Positions 37,641 through 50,563 of a stretch of 64,000 nucleotides of DNA are shown here, piece by piece. Under the pieces are notes generated by a model that worked only from the letters and a program-made list of their open reading frames with translations, ran no database searches and had not been told where the DNA came from. Position 1 is the first letter of the stretch. The number at the start of each line of letters is the position of its first letter. Location of the stretch: contig NW_026944383.1 of NCBI RefSeq assembly GCF_033439725.1, positions 2,790,001-2,854,000 on the forward strand, in the 5' to 3' direction. A program made the position numbers and the translations under genes. The DNA is from Neurospora tetraspora. Lineage: Eukaryota; Ascomycota; Sordariomycetes; Sordariales; Sordariaceae.

Positions 37641-40600
37641 TCAACTCCCACGAACCCCATCGCGCCCACCGTCAACCCGTTTGCTTCCTCCTCCATCAGC
37701 TGCCCTCTCTATCCTCCTATCCTCTTCATTTACCCCAGCTACTCCCGCCTTACTTCCCCGTCCATGTCCTCCCGCTTCACCATCCCCATCCTCTCTCCTC
37801 TCCCTATCCTTACTCGCCGCCCCACTCCGTCCCTCGTCTCTGTCCCTGTCTCTGTCCCTGTCCTTGACCTCTTCTTCTCCATCCTCCTCATCATCCTCAT
37901 GACCTTCGTCATCATCAGCACTACTCCCCGCCCTACTTCCTCCTCTCGTACTTCCCCTGCCAAGATCCCTCAGCAAAGTCCCCAGACTTTCGACCAGTGG
38001 AGGCAGTGGTTCGCTTTCGCTGTGTGAGAGCGAGGGGAAGTTTTCGCAGAAGATGGAGCAGGCTGTTTGGAGGGGTAAGGTTGGGTTTGCAAAGAGGGAT
38101 TCCACTATCGGATGAGAAGAGGGAGTAGCGTTGCTGTTGGAGAGACCGGATGAATGAGATGGTGGCTGTGGTGAAATGGTGAGTGCCGGAATTCCATGAC
38201 CTGTTCGTAGGAACGTACGTATCTCGCGACTCTCTTCACCGTCGAGGATCGCGAAGGGAACGTCCGGTGGTTGTTGTGGATGTGGTTGTTGGTACTGATG
38301 AGGCGGTGGTGGGGGTTGTTGTGAAGGTAGTGTCTGCGAATGTGGGTGTTGTTGTTGATGAGGCATCTGCATCTGATACCCATGACCGGACGGCAGCGGA
38401 ACCGTGACAGAGGACCTCCTCGAATCCTCCATTCCACCGCCGGTGAACGGCTGCTGCCCATGATGACTCACCCCAAAGCCTCCGCTAACCCCAGGACCAC
38501 CACCACCCATCTCATGCTCTCCACTACCCCCAAACTGCGGCGGCAAGCCCGGCGATCCTGGATTTGGACCACCCAGCAGTCCATAAACCCACAACGTCAA
38601 ACTAGCAAAATACACAGCCATAGCATTAAACCCCCTCAGTCCCGTCGGAGGCAGTCCCCTCGCTACTCTGAATACTTGTCCAGCATGCCAAACGGCATAT
38701 CTGGCATCTGTGCTCCTCACCCATCCTCCACCTCCTGCTCCGTTTCCTTCTCTCCCAGTGCCTGGATCATGGTCTTGGTGCAAAAAGTGGGCAGACGCCC
38801 TCCTCGCTTCTTCCTCGCCTGCCTTCCCCGCAAAGGACTGGAGCTGGTTGAGATCCACGTGCAAAGCCACCATGAACATCTCAAACGTTATCGGCAAATT
38901 GGAGTTTGCGATCGATACCGGCGAGGGGACGTTAGGGCCAGGAGAGGTGGCATTAGACCCTCCCGGCGCCGGAAACGGGACTGGATACCGTCTATGCGAG
39001 ACTGGAGTGTACGGCTGGCTCTTGTGCACGTAAACGACGGTGGTAGCAAAGTCCTGCGCGTCGCTGTAAAGTTCCCGATGCATGGACTTGAGTAACTCCC
39101 GATGGTTCGAGAAATTACGCTGAGAGTAATGTCCGTAGTTGCCTGACATGCTCGTGACGGTGGAGGGCTCTTGGTAGAACCTCATTCCATAGCGGTAAGC
39201 GGAGATCTGGCCCCAGAAGGCGTGGAGAACGGCGGTATTGACGAGCTCGATGTCAACAAAGTCGACGAAGTCGTCGAGCAGGCCGGGACAGTGTATGATT
39301 TCGTTGAGACGTGGCATGGGCCGGTCGGGAGGCGGTGGACGTTTGATAAAGTGCAGGTCACGCCAGGCTTTGGCGGAGGGGGCTTTCCAGAGGTCGCGTG
39401 AGGAGGGGAGACTAAAGCAGAGTTCGGTGAAGGAGAGGAGGGGTGTGGTCTGAAGGGTGACAGAAGTTTGCACATCATGAAGGAACATATGCAGGGCAAG
39501 TCTGTACCGTTAGCGGGCGTTTTCCTGTAGGATGACCGTTCAACATACCTCTTGTAAGACTCTCTATTGATAAACACCCGCCATTTCCTCTCCAACACCT
39601 CTGGCGAGTCCGAAGCTTGAGGAAGAACTGTTGGTAAGTCTGCCTGTGTATAGACGGCAGCGGTATAAACGCCAGCACGGCGCATCATCTGTCCGTTCCT
39701 TGGTCAATATCGAATCCCTGGTGGAAAGGAGTGGCAACCTACAATCAACAGAGGCTGCAAAAACGCCTCCGCCAATTCCGTTTTCCTCTTAAACCCGCTC
39801 CACATGCCAATAGCAAGGTGCAACGCAAAAGTCTGAAGACATTCCAGCTTCCGAGTATTCGCATTTTGCGATTCGAACTATTTGTGTCCCATCGTCAGTC
39901 AAATTTTACCCTACCCCCAAATGGAAGAAAACTCACCAAACTAGCCATCCTCGTCCTTATAATCTCCTGCATCGACAACCCAAACTGCCAAATGGCCGGG
40001 ACCGCAATAAAGCTCGCCCCATTCGCCACGATCGCACCCAGCAGTTCGGGCAACATCTCGGCCGGGTTCAGCGAAGGCGAGTGTATCCAGCTATCGCACT
40101 GGTATTCATCATGCACCAGGTGGGCCTGCAGCAGGAAATTGAGCAACTCCAACGACGGGAACGACGGCACACGGTGGGGATCGTTTATTTGCGACAACAC
40201 TATCGCGAAGAGCCGGTCCCGGGTGGTTGAGTCGATCTTGATCTTGCTCATCAGGTTTGATGGCCGGCTGGGGAGTCGGGACTGAGCGACAGCTGCCACG
40301 GCGTCATTGTCGAGATTTCGGAGCCCCGCTTCCGTCTCTTTGCGCACGTAGTCTTGTTTATCGGAGGGCTCCCAGAGCCAGGGGGACCGCTTGAAGGCGG
40401 CGTGGCGTCGGGCTGAGTCGCGGTGGCTCGCCTTCCTGTGGGCTGTCGGCTTGGAGGACGTGGTTGCGGTGCCGGCGGTGGATTGCGGGCTCTGGCTGTA
40501 GGAATCGACTTGGGGCACGGAGAAGCCGTCGAAGTTAATGTCCCAGGAGGTGAAGTCGATGTCCTGGAACCAGGGGTTTGTGGGGTTAGAGTGAATCGGG

Positions 40601-41739
40601 TAGAGGAGATCCTCGGGGAGGCCGTTCATCATGGGCCCCGCGATCAGGTCGAGGTGATTGAGTGGCTCGACCCCCTGATGTGGATGGTGATGCGCAGGGG
40701 GATACGGGTGGTGTTGCTGGTGTTGTTGAGGATGATGTTGAGGATGGCCATAGGAAGTCGACTGCTTAGCAGGGGGCATGCCGTAACCACCGTTGAAGCC
40801 ACCAGAAGTCGACGACATGGTCCCGTCGACAGGAGTCATGGAGGCCGAGGCGACATTTGGGGTGCCATGTTCGGAGGGCGTGAAGACAGAACCGGCATCG
40901 GTGCCATCTGCCGTCCGGTATTGCGGTGTCTTCTTGTTGGAGGTCTCGCAGACGAGGTTCTTGAGCCGACAGCGGGTGCAAGGTTTCATATCATCGCATT
41001 TCGCTTTGGACGTGGCGCAGTTGAGGCATGCTTCAGCGGCACGGTCGCTCCGGCGGATTATGGTCCGTCCTTTACCATCGTTGTCCCTGTCGTGTGTTGT
41101 CTCGTGGCGCGTGAGTAGATCTCTGGTATGGGATGAAAGTTAGTGACCGTATACATCAGACCAATGGGGAGTGGAGCATTGGGCAAACAAAGGATGGGCG
41201 TTCCATCCGATCCGGAGGTGGGACCGGAGCGGAGGCGGAGCAAGACAGGGCAAGACAAGACAAGACGATACGTACGCGCGATTGAAGCGCTTTGCACAGC
41301 GGGTGCACTGGTACTGGCGGGCATTCTCATGGGAGCGCAGGTGACGGGTGAGGTGGTCGGCGCGCTCATAGACGCGTTTGCAGACGTGACAGACGTGGTT
41401 GGAAGTCGAGGCCGAGGCCGAAGGTGGAGCCGACTCGGTCTTTGGCCGTTTGGCTCGAGGCGGGCCCGGTGTTTGCTGCTGGTGGCCGTGGAGAGTAGCG
41501 TCAGGGAGAGGAAACGTCGGAGGTGGATGTGGGTTGGCGCTGGCGGTAGAGGTCGAGGTAGTGTTGTTGTTGGTGTTGGTAGTGCCTCCGCCAGCGGAAG
41601 CCGCACCAGTGCCATTCCCAGTCGCATTCCCGGTGCCGGACGAGTTTGGAGACTGGCGATAGTCGAGCGAGGACAACAGCAGATCGGAGCCCGCGGCGTC
41701 ACACAATATGTCGATGCCGTTCTGCTCCGTCATGGTCAT
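37641..41739 (-). CDS. Transcription factor with two C2H2 fingers and a Zn2Cys6 cluster
   Basis: Five exons: 41739-41276, 41122-39937, 39877-39743, 39688-39549, 39501-37641; 1261 residues, all phases consistent. Finger 1 uses C117, C120, H133, H137 and finger 2 uses C145, C148, H161, H165; the second finger is completed across the first intron (AKRFNR / ADLLTRH). A Zn2Cys6 cluster follows at C187-C213 (C-x2-C-x6-C-x5-C-x2-C-x6-C). Next comes a His/Gln/Pro-rich linker, then a fungal-type regulatory domain (about 430-1000; IGMWSGFKRKTELAEAFLQP, LALHMFLHD). The end is acidic/Arg-rich low complexity (DEGHEDDEEDGEEE, repeated DR). This double arrangement is a known fungal subfamily (RegA/Klf1-like in annotations I recall). 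Target genes are unknown. An upstream in-frame Met at 41841 exists, but MTMTEQ fits better as the start. Confidence 0.9.
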
Positions 41740-44545
41740 GGTTGCTTGAGGCCGAGGGTTGCGCTGAGACCTGACAGGCGAGAATTGCAATGCAAAGACG
41801 CTGGTCAACAGTCCAACATCCCTGGTCGTCCACGCTGTCAATGTGTGTCAATGTGTGCCAATGGCTGCAAATGGCTGCCAATGCGTGTGTTGCTGTCCGG
41901 AAAGTGGAAGTTGTGGTGGAGGCCAAGAGCTAGCCGAAGGAACCAGTGGGGCCGGCCCAGTGGAGGATAGGCCCCTGTCGGCTGTCTTGGCTCTTGCTCT
42001 GAGCCCAGCCCTGTTGCCCAGCCCTGTGCCCTTTCCCAGCGGGGCCTTCAGGGGCCTGGGCTGTCTGGGCTTCTCCCCATTTTCCCCGGATCTGCCCGCC
42101 GAGGTGGCCATCAAGGTTCCATTCCCCACCTCCACCATCCCTTTGCGTGGACCCTTCATTTTTATCATGTCATCATCTTCACTCATCTACAAATAATCAA
42201 GCATTATTTTTTGAGCGATAGCGAATTTGATACCAAGCCCGTGCTATATGGCCCTTTTCGCTGTTCGATGATATACATTCCAGGTTACGAAAAGACTAAT
42301 ACCGTTCACTGTCTTGGTGCTCCGTAGAGAACGGTCACTCTTGGTGAACGGGTTGCTGAACAAGGTGCCGGCATGATTCCCTCTCTATTGTCCATGAAAT
42401 CCCAATTTTCTGCTCGTCGTTAGCTCCATCTTCATGCCAGAGTCTCGAAAGTTACCTAACTGCTCCTCTGGGTGGTCTCATCCGATTTCGGCATGTGATG
42501 CCATATCTCTCCAAGCTACTTTCTTTAGTACACGGTAGAAGGTAGCACCCAATACGAGGCCCTCGCCTGTTGTGTCTCGCATCTACCACCTTGCCCATTC
42601 TAGAGCCCTCTAGAGTTAAGCTTCTTCCTTCAGTGGTGTAGTGTAGTGCCGTCTGTCGTCATACTTGTATGCTTATCTCGGCTCAGTAGTGTTAAGTTCG
42701 TCCCATGGCTCCATGGGTTACATCCATCATCCATCCAAGCAGCGCCCGCTCGTGGCCACCCTTTCAGTTACAGGGGCTTTCCCTGGTTCTCAGCGACGGG
42801 ATCGACCGAATGCACCACTGGATGCCCCTGTGGGCCTAAAGGTACCTAGCCCGATGTCATCATGGAACTGAAAGGGTGTCCGAAGAGGTGGAGACTGGGG
42901 AACTCGGGGATTGCAAGTTGGGCTCTCTAAACTACTGTGTAGAGTAGGGTTTTGTTTACTTTCCCCCTTTTTCGGTTCTCTTGGTCTTATTCTTCTGGAT
43001 CGGATGAAACCCAAGTTGTTCTCTGGAGAAGGAGAATTGCTTGTAGTTCCCAGTGAGGTGAGGTCATGATGCACTTCGCCATTGTTCTATAGTATCTTCC
43101 TTTTTGTTCCGTCATGTCTTGCTTGTTATGTGTTTTGATTCTTTTCAAGCCGCCTCATCTTGCCCAACCATCTACGGACCTCCAGTACGACAGAAGAACC
43201 ACCGTTGAGGGTCATGGGCTGATTTCTCCATGTTTTCCATCTATCTGGGAAGCACTCGGATATGAAAGGATCTACACCGGTCGCTGTGTGGTTTCGGCCC
43301 TGTTTTTGGTGTTTGGTTGTCTCTTGTGGTTGTGGTTGTGGTTGTGGTTGTGTGTCTGTGTGTCTGTGTGTTGGTGTGCCGTCGTGTTGGTGGTTATGTT
43401 AGGCTGGTGTGCCGTGCCGTGCCGCGTCATGTTGGGGGATTGGTGGTTGGTGAACCGTGTCTCTCTCTCTCTCTCTGTGGGTGTGTGTGTGTCTGTGTTC
43501 AGTAATATTCTTCAAGTTTCCTTTTTGAAGATCCTATAGACTGCCGATTTGGGTGTTGTTGCCCAAATTCATCATGAGCTTGTAACCTCGCATCGATGGC
43601 GTTGTTTTTGTTGTCTGCCTGGAATTTAATTTAGATATATGGATGTATGTGCTGTGTAGGGAAACACATTGTATTTGCTGGATCGGTTGGTATATCGTGA
43701 GTAGCCTGTGTCTCGCCTCATCCTTACTGATGGGTCCTGTTGTGTTATTGTGTTATCGTGCCACGAACAGCCTCCTCTTTTTTCATATTTCCTTTCTCGT
43801 TGTCGGAAGTTGGACCCAAGTGTTTGCACATCCGTGATGTTGTACCTGTCATCCTCACGGTCCATTCAGTGTAAGCTGATATGAACTGGAGGAGAAACTG
43901 GCAGTGTCACCTCGGAGATGTGAAGAGATGAGTTGACGTGCGCCACTCAATCCATGATAATGGCATATCAGTTCCGTCAGTCCTATTTCCTGTTACACCG
44001 TGTTCTTCAACAGGAACTGTCGAGGTTCGGGAATGGTGTTTCAAGCTTCCATGTTAGTCCTCACTTCTGAATTGCCAGCAGTCCTGGCCCAATAGGAACC
44101 CTTCCGGTACACTCATGCAGTGGTTGAGCGAGTGTCATGGTTTCTCCATAGGTGTACTACTCTTGTGTGCGCGTGAGCGACATGTAGTGTTTATTATCTC
44201 TTATTCCCAATCTAGTTCCCAACTCATCCTTTCGGATATTCCATCGCCCCTTTTGTATAGTTCCCTCCCTTGATGTCTATCATTCTGTGCCGGATTTCCA
44301 CCTGATTGGCCCTCCCTTTAAGCCATGCCCGTAACACCGTGACCCCGAGGATGGAAAACGAAAATCAAGCAACCCGAAAAGGCAAGGGTATCAAAAGGTC
44401 TCCCCCAAGTCTAGCATACTTCCCAACTCCGACCCGTTGTCGTCCTTTTTTATCCATTCCGAAAACCATGGCGTGAGGAAAAGAAAAGCCCCGTATTAAG
44501 TCCTCCGCGGTAGTTCTGTTGAAATGATGGATCTCGGCATTCGGC
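41740..44545. other. 2.8-kb interval upstream of the C2H2/Zn2Cys6 gene
   Basis: Holds the promoter and leader of the minus-strand regulator at its left end and the 3' flank of the small CxxC gene at its right end. A microsatellite block of GGTTGT, TGTGTC and CT repeats lies at about 43320-43500 and opens long plus-strand frames by chance. No gene is seen. Confidence 0.55.
43320..43500. repeat. Compound GT/GGTT/CT microsatellite
   Basis: Successive GTTGTG units, TGTGTCTG units, a CT run (near 43461-43476) and a GT run near the end. Confidence 0.8.
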
Positions 44546-44921
44546 TTAGAGGCACTCATGCCTGCAGACGGGGCAGGCACGGCCTCGGATCACCCATGTC
44601 TCAGTGCCCTTCTTGAGACACTCTGGGCAACGAACACCGGGGAGCTGTGAAAGCATGACTGTTAGTCACTGTATTTACCACATGGTAGTGTTGCACTGCA
44701 TATCAACCGCACCAACCGGACCGCCACCCTCTTGTATGTAAGATACAAGTAACGGAAACGTGGGGTGGTGGCCCAGGTGGGTAAGGGTATCAGTGAACTG
44801 TCTTGGTACTCACATTGGCAAAGTCAACCAAGGCTCCCTGTCCCTGACGGTTGACCAGTTCCTGCTGCTCGGGCTTGTTCATGTTGTAGTGGCAAGCGTG
44901 GGCGGGGGCTGAGTGGCACAT
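44546..44921 (-). CDS. 68-residue protein with two CxxC pairs
   Basis: Two exons, 44921-44814 (36 codons) and 44644-44546 (32 codons plus TAA), with a 169-nt intron (GTGAGT, CTAAC branch, TTTCACAG). The protein starts MCHSAPAHACHYNMNKPEQQ, continues VNRQGQGALVDFAN, and its second half is a compact zinc-ribbon-like unit: CPEC, then 17 residues, then CPVC, ending RHECL. Further Cys and His (CH, C-H) lie at the N-terminus. It probably binds zinc. Each exon is too short to stand out as an ORF. Evidence for a real gene: phase-0 junction, good splice sites, all six-plus Cys in meaningful pairs, and a TATA-like box 185 bp upstream. I recognise it only as a small Cys-rich fungal protein; function is unknown. 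Confidence 0.8.
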
Positions 44922-45105
44922 GTTTGTAGTGTTTGTAGGTTTCGAAGTGAGGTTATGGGGTTGTAAGATGTGAAGTGATGAAGTGTTGAGGTGTTCAAGG
45001 TCGTGAAAGCGTATAGGCTTGAGTGTGCTTGTAGATCGCTCGAGTGGTCGATGTCCGATGTTGATGATGCTGAGGAGGAGGACAAGAGCAAGCAGAGGGC
45101 AGGTC

Positions 45106-45112
45106 TATATAT
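45106..45112 (-). promoter_or_regulatory. TATA-like box of the CxxC-protein gene
   Basis: On the minus strand the sequence reads CATATATAGAC, 185 bp before the start codon at 44921. The placement fits a core promoter followed by a leader of about 150 bases. Confidence 0.45.
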
Positions 45113-48100
45113 GCATTCCTGGCTGATGTAGCATGAAGCCGGACTCTTTCTCCCGGAGCCGGCGACGAGGCGGGATTGCGTTGGCGACGGGAAGGATAAA
45201 GGAAGCTAGGATGAACCGTGATCGTTCTCGAAATCTTTGGACGGGAGGCGGCTGGCGGTAAGGGAACGGAGATGAGGAACCAAGGCCATATACTGGTGAG
45301 GCTCGTCATGGACACGAGGGACGATAGGGAGCCGTCGTCTGATGGACGGCGTCTTTCCGACGGCGAGACAGAGGCTCGACGGTTTTATGCATTAGAACTG
45401 GCGTACAAAAGACAGCACACAGGTGGGAAAGTCGAACGGCCGGACCGGGATCTCTCTCCGGGAAACGGCAACGACATGTCTCCGACAAACGATTTCCATG
45501 GGGGGCCGGTACTGGCCACCAGCCCACAAGCTGGAAGTGGTGACAAGATGGGAGACAGACCCGCCGGGCGAAAAGCACTCGTTTGGTCGTTGGTGAAATC
45601 ACAGCTTTGTGTAGATGCTGGCCTGCCATTGGGCAACAGCAGCTGAGGTAGGACAAGGTTCTCCGAGGTCTCCATATCGCGTATGTCTTGCTCCATCGTT
45701 CAAACAGTCGAGTGAAGCAACTCGCAAACCCATGAACCATGGCCAGGCAAGGACCAGGTGTGATTTGGTTCCTGGGCAGCTTTCAACGGTTGCAGCAACT
45801 GACAGCGCACATAATAGCTTGGTAGTGTGCCATCTATGTTGTGTAGCGCACTGCAAGGCGAGGCTAGTCTGGTTTAACTCTGAGACAAGTGCCGTTTGCG
45901 CAGGGCTCGCCGTCTTCCGGGGAGTCGCAGGAAAGTGAAAAGTCCAGGGCATGTTTCTCTCCGACATTGAAGCCTGATCATGCAGCTTGTGGCTTGCTGC
46001 AGCGGTCCTTTGACTCTTGTAGTAACTTGTACACTGGCACAGCGCTAGATAGCGCATCGTTCGAGCGGTGGTAAGTGGTGGTAGCATCACCCACTCTCGG
46101 TCCGTCATCTAACTAGAGTAAGTGTTGTACTGTGCTCGTAGTAGCTTGGAGTTCCACTCATCCCTTTTGTTTTTCTTTGAGAGATTGGTTTGCAACAACG
46201 GGACCACGGGGCAAGGGATGTGAATTGTGACCAGTCAGTAAAATCAGTTGGGACGGTAATGACAAAAGTCCAAAGTTTGACCAAGTAGAATAATCTGATG
46301 AGAAAAAAAAGATGGAGATTTGCTTGGCAGAAAAGAGCCCCACAACCACAACCACCAAGAAAAAAGAAGTCGTGACGGGACAGTGACAATATCGCTCCTT
46401 CCCTTCTTCCACCTCCGCCAACAAGAACAGATGATGGCGGCAAGAACCTGGAATTACCCAAGAAAAATCTGCCCGAATTAGTGCTACGTGTCCGGTGACC
46501 GCCATCTTCTCCCATCCACCCCCGCCCGTCTTTTTCCGTCTACTCTTTCCCAAGAATTGTAGGCCAAAGTGCCAACCGACCGACGTCAAGTCGACAATTG
46601 AGCCTCCAACGACACCATTATCCACATTCCCGACTTACCGCCCGTCGTTGTTCGTTGCCCGAGAGTCAATACGATATGGCTCATGGAGGCTGTCCGGCTT
46701 CCCCCTTCTTCCGTTTACACTGTCAATGGCCTAAGATCACAATGACCCCATGCGCGTCTGGGTTCAATTCCCGAGCAGACGGTTAACGTCCAACGCCATG
46801 GTCGATGGTGATTCGTCCGTCACCATGAACCTCTGCACATCACCCATCAGACATCAAACCACCCAGCCAACAGAAAAAGTTTTTTTGCCAGGATCCCCGA
46901 GGTAAAAAAATACTGGCCAACAGGACAAGAGAAGACCATCGTCTGCCCTCCTGGTCATGCCCTCGTTCTCACTTCAACCGTTGCCCAAGCGAGACAGAAA
47001 ATCAGCAGATGAGACCTCTGGTGGAATAAGCCACACCCACTCGGTTCAAGCTAGACATTTACCGAACCCATCGTCTAGTTCCCTTAGCCCAAGACGACTT
47101 CGGCCGGCCCATGATCTCCAGTCTGGGGAGCCTCATGCTAGTCAAGTATACGTCGTCAAGTCGTTCTTTTACACATCACCTCAACCCCGCACATCTAACC
47201 ACCATCTGGCCCCTTGATCTGCTCCTCAACCTGGTTTTCGATGTCGTGTCGACTCAACTACCGACTCACTCAAGGGGCCCACGAGCCCACTGATATCATA
47301 TCCATGAACATCACTGCTGGCCTCTTCTCCACAACTCGAGCTGCGATTACCATATGCTATCTCGATATCATCCTTGATCCAAATCCTTCGTTGGCGTTTG
47401 TCAATTCACCATCGGGGGTTGTTATGCCAGCTGTCACCGTCTATACACTCGCGATTCGAGTATCCTGCAACCGCGTACCTGCAGCCCAACAGATTTCAGA
47501 GAAACACATCGATTGATATCTTTTTGGGCACCTCGGGCTACCCTTTTTCGGCCCTCCTAAAACCGGCAAGGGGCTTTCGCTTGACATGATGCTCTCAAGA
47601 CTCCCGGTGGACCGAACAACAGCGAGACCAACAACGGGGAACGTCAAGCCCCTTGTCGGCTTTAACATCGGTTACACTAGCGCTCCTACATCATCGTCTT
47701 CGCCGTGCTCCCGTGACATCAACCATCATCCAGGAACGCTCTTCTGAAACCAGTAACAGCCATTGATAGCCTGACAGGCTGCCGACGAGTTCGAAGATCA
47801 GTCGGGGTACAATTGAAGCTGTACCGCATCGGGCAAGCTCTGGCGAGAGAGAAGGGCTTAACTCATATGCCCCACCCAAATCTCAACGTGATGACGATGA
47901 GACGCTTCCCGAATGCCATCGCGGTGATGAGATATCTGGCATGGCGACAACCGTGGACCAATGCTAGACTTCATGTTGAGAGGACTCCCAGCAATGGCAG
48001 AGCGTGCGATATCGCTGACTACCCAAACTTGCACACATACATCACACAACGTTGCTGACTCTTCAAAAGATATCCCATCCTCTTTCTTACCCTATGCTTC

Positions 48101-49608
48101 ACGAAAGAGCTTGAAATCGGTTTCGATTCAACACCGGGATCTTGCGTTTGCTATACAGATTGAATCTCTCCTCTCCGTTACAACGTTCGGGACGCCTCCA
48201 ATCTGCCGCCCACCTCGTCCCGACATGTTTGCACCAAATAATCGCACACTGTGTACATGCAAGAACAACGGTAGGAAGGCTTGTTCACTGTGTCAGACAA
48301 ATGATCTGATAATGGTGCCCCATCTTCAAGACCCCTGCCCGTCGTTGAGAGTCTCGATATCTCTACGCGAGCATGAACAGATTGCCTAGACTGCCATTGA
48401 ATATTTACTCACCAGCAGGTGAGATCTAGGGGTCCCTGAGCTATCTTGAAGCTCCCCCAACCCTCGGTCGTTGGTACTTTCGGGCAGCCGTGCCCTTTCA
48501 GAGCCCTCTGACATAGTTTACAACCAAATCCGAGGAAAGTCTCTCCTACACGGCGCAAACATGGAGCAGAGGAGAAATATCCCAGCCTCTGTGTTGCACG
48601 GAAACATCTGCCAACGGGAAATTCGTGGCCTGCGGTTGTGGTTACGGAAGGATGCATCTTTCTCCTATCCTTCCTTCCCCTTCCCTTCCGTCCTGGAACC
48701 AGACTGTCGGGAACGAATTAACTCGCAGTCCTTCGCCGTCTGTTCCATCATTCCATGGGCTTTTCGCTTTCTTCCCTTCACGTGGCTGTAAGTACGGTAA
48801 GTACGCAAACCGGCCTGCCCGATCTGCCCGTCTTGGCCCGGCGGCACTCCGTTTTCCGTTTCCCCCGTCACCTAACCTCGCTCGCTCCGTGTCACTCCGA
48901 TATTGGCCAAACGTCGGGTGCCGTCTCCGATATGAAGGCCGGAAGGGAAGGGAAGAGATATGACGGGTCCCGAAGATTTCTGACAAGCAACACAAGCAGC
49001 GGAGAATTTTTGACACCTTGGAAAGGGTCGTGTTATCTTTTCGGCCTTGACAGAAAGCTGACAGTAAGATGACATGATGCTTCCCCTTCCCGAGCTTTAT
49101 ATTCCCCATGATAATAAGTAGTTGGCAAGAATCATGGTGTACCTAAGTTGAGCAAAGAACCTACCTACTTCGTACCCAATGACTTCCATCATCCTGAACG
49201 GGGACCTCTACCACAATTGACAATGAAGATGGGGGGAAAAAAAAAAAAAAAAAACAATCCCAATGAATGAGTGGATCTTGCAAGATAACAAGTCTGACAA
49301 ACTCGGCATGTCATCACAACAGTAGAACACAAAAAAAAATATTAAAAAAATGGCGATAAATACTTCCCATAGTCGCCTGTTCATCTAATCATGTTCGATA
49401 ACCTGCCTCAGAAAGACAAAAAGAACAAAAGGCTTCAAAAACATACCAAACATGTCTATACACACATGCACACACATATGCACACACACATGCACACACA
49501 CATATACGGACATAATCAAAGGACAAAAAAAAAGCAGGGAGGAAAGGGGATCCAACAAAAAAAAGTAGCAGATGAAGAACTCCATCAGGGAAAAAAACAG
49601 AGAGGAAG

Positions 49609-49619
49609 AAAAAAAAAAA
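49609..49619 (-). terminator. Pol III terminator of tRNA-Gly
   Basis: Eleven A on the plus strand are eleven T on the tRNA strand, ten bases after the discriminator. Confidence 0.8.
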
Positions 49620-49629
49620 GTAAAAGAAA

Positions 49630-49700
49630 TGCGCCAGCCGCGAATCGAACGCGGGGCCCATCGATGGCAACGATGGATTTTACCACTAAACCACTGGCGC
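49630..49700 (-). tRNA. tRNA-Gly(GCC)
   Basis: Read on the minus strand: acceptor GCGCCAG pairs with CTGGCGC, discriminator A at 49630, D arm GGTTTAGTGGTAAAATC, and anticodon stem CATCG-TTGCCAT-CGATG with anticodon GCC. The T arm is CCGCG-TTCGATT-CGCGG. There is no intron. It is a near-standard eukaryotic glycine tRNA. Confidence 0.97.
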
Positions 49701-50563
49701 TTTTTGTTGTTGTTGAATGTTGTGCGTGAAAACTCTGCTTATGAGGGTGGGAACAGTCAGGGGTTGTGAGGTCAGGATGGCCTGGTCGTTGGTGGATCAC
49801 GGTTGCTTTCGGCACAACCTCAACTCCTCGGTCAAGATCCAACAGCGAACACAATTTGTAGGGGAGTGTACACTATGATTCAAGAAATGCGGGACTTTTA
49901 TTGGTTGCCAAGAGAAGTTAGCTCGGGATGGTCGCGTATTTGTTGCTATATCTTACTGTCATTGGGATGGGGAACGAGAAAGACGAGATAAGTACATCAA
50001 AATGCACGGGAGGGAAACTGTGTAGTAGTAAGCAATTGGCTTTGTTCATTGCTGGCTCATTTCATCACCAGTCGCTCCACAGTCTTCCAAATTTGAGGAC
50101 TGACTGCTAGCTGCCAAGGGTATCCTTTAAAAGAGTAAACACGTCCCATCCAAGAACTTCAGAAAAATTCCGTATCCTATCCTCCACATTGTCTTGCCTT
50201 CCCCAGTCAGAAATAGATCGCTCTGTACCTGACTGGCATCCCATTTTCCACCCAAAAGTAATCAAAACGAATGCATTACCCATTCAATTCCACCCAAAAC
50301 AATCTTTGCTTTGCTTTGCGCATCTCTTCTTCTTCTTTGTCCTTCTACCATGCAGTCGTAAAGAAACCTGCTACCTTAAACGCTATGCTGAAATGTCTTA
50401 TACGCCAATGTGGGAACCAAGAAGAACGCCATATTAAAACAAGAATATCGAAAAAAACGGGTAAAGATTTTAATGAATGAAAACCGGCTGTCGTCGTCAT
50501 GTGGTCATAGGTCACTTTGACCCGACGGTAGTCTCGGTATGTGTCCGGTTTGTCGGGAAGCTG
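49701..50563. other. Interval between tRNA-Gly and the phospholipase C 3' end
   Basis: 863 bases. It holds the 5' flank of the tRNA gene and the 3' flank of the phospholipase gene. No gene is seen. Confidence 0.55.

Larger units (their letters stand above)
44922..49629. other. 4.7-kb gene-free interval
   Basis: The left few hundred bases contain the promoter of the CxxC-protein gene. The remainder shows only short overlapping frames. Noted: a short imperfect inverted repeat near 47559-47666 (AAGGGGCTT / AAGCCCCTT), a poly(A) run near 49235-49253, and a CACACATGCACA-type repeat at about 49460-49503. No protein gene is seen. Confidence 0.55.

Noticed and set aside
43114-43539. 141-codon Cys/Val/Trp-rich frame that looks like a membrane protein
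   Set aside because: It is translated GT/GGTT microsatellite.
47559-47666. Imperfect inverted repeat around AAGGGGCTT
   Set aside because: Arms are short, need an indel to align, and show no target duplication. It is noted in the interval entry only.
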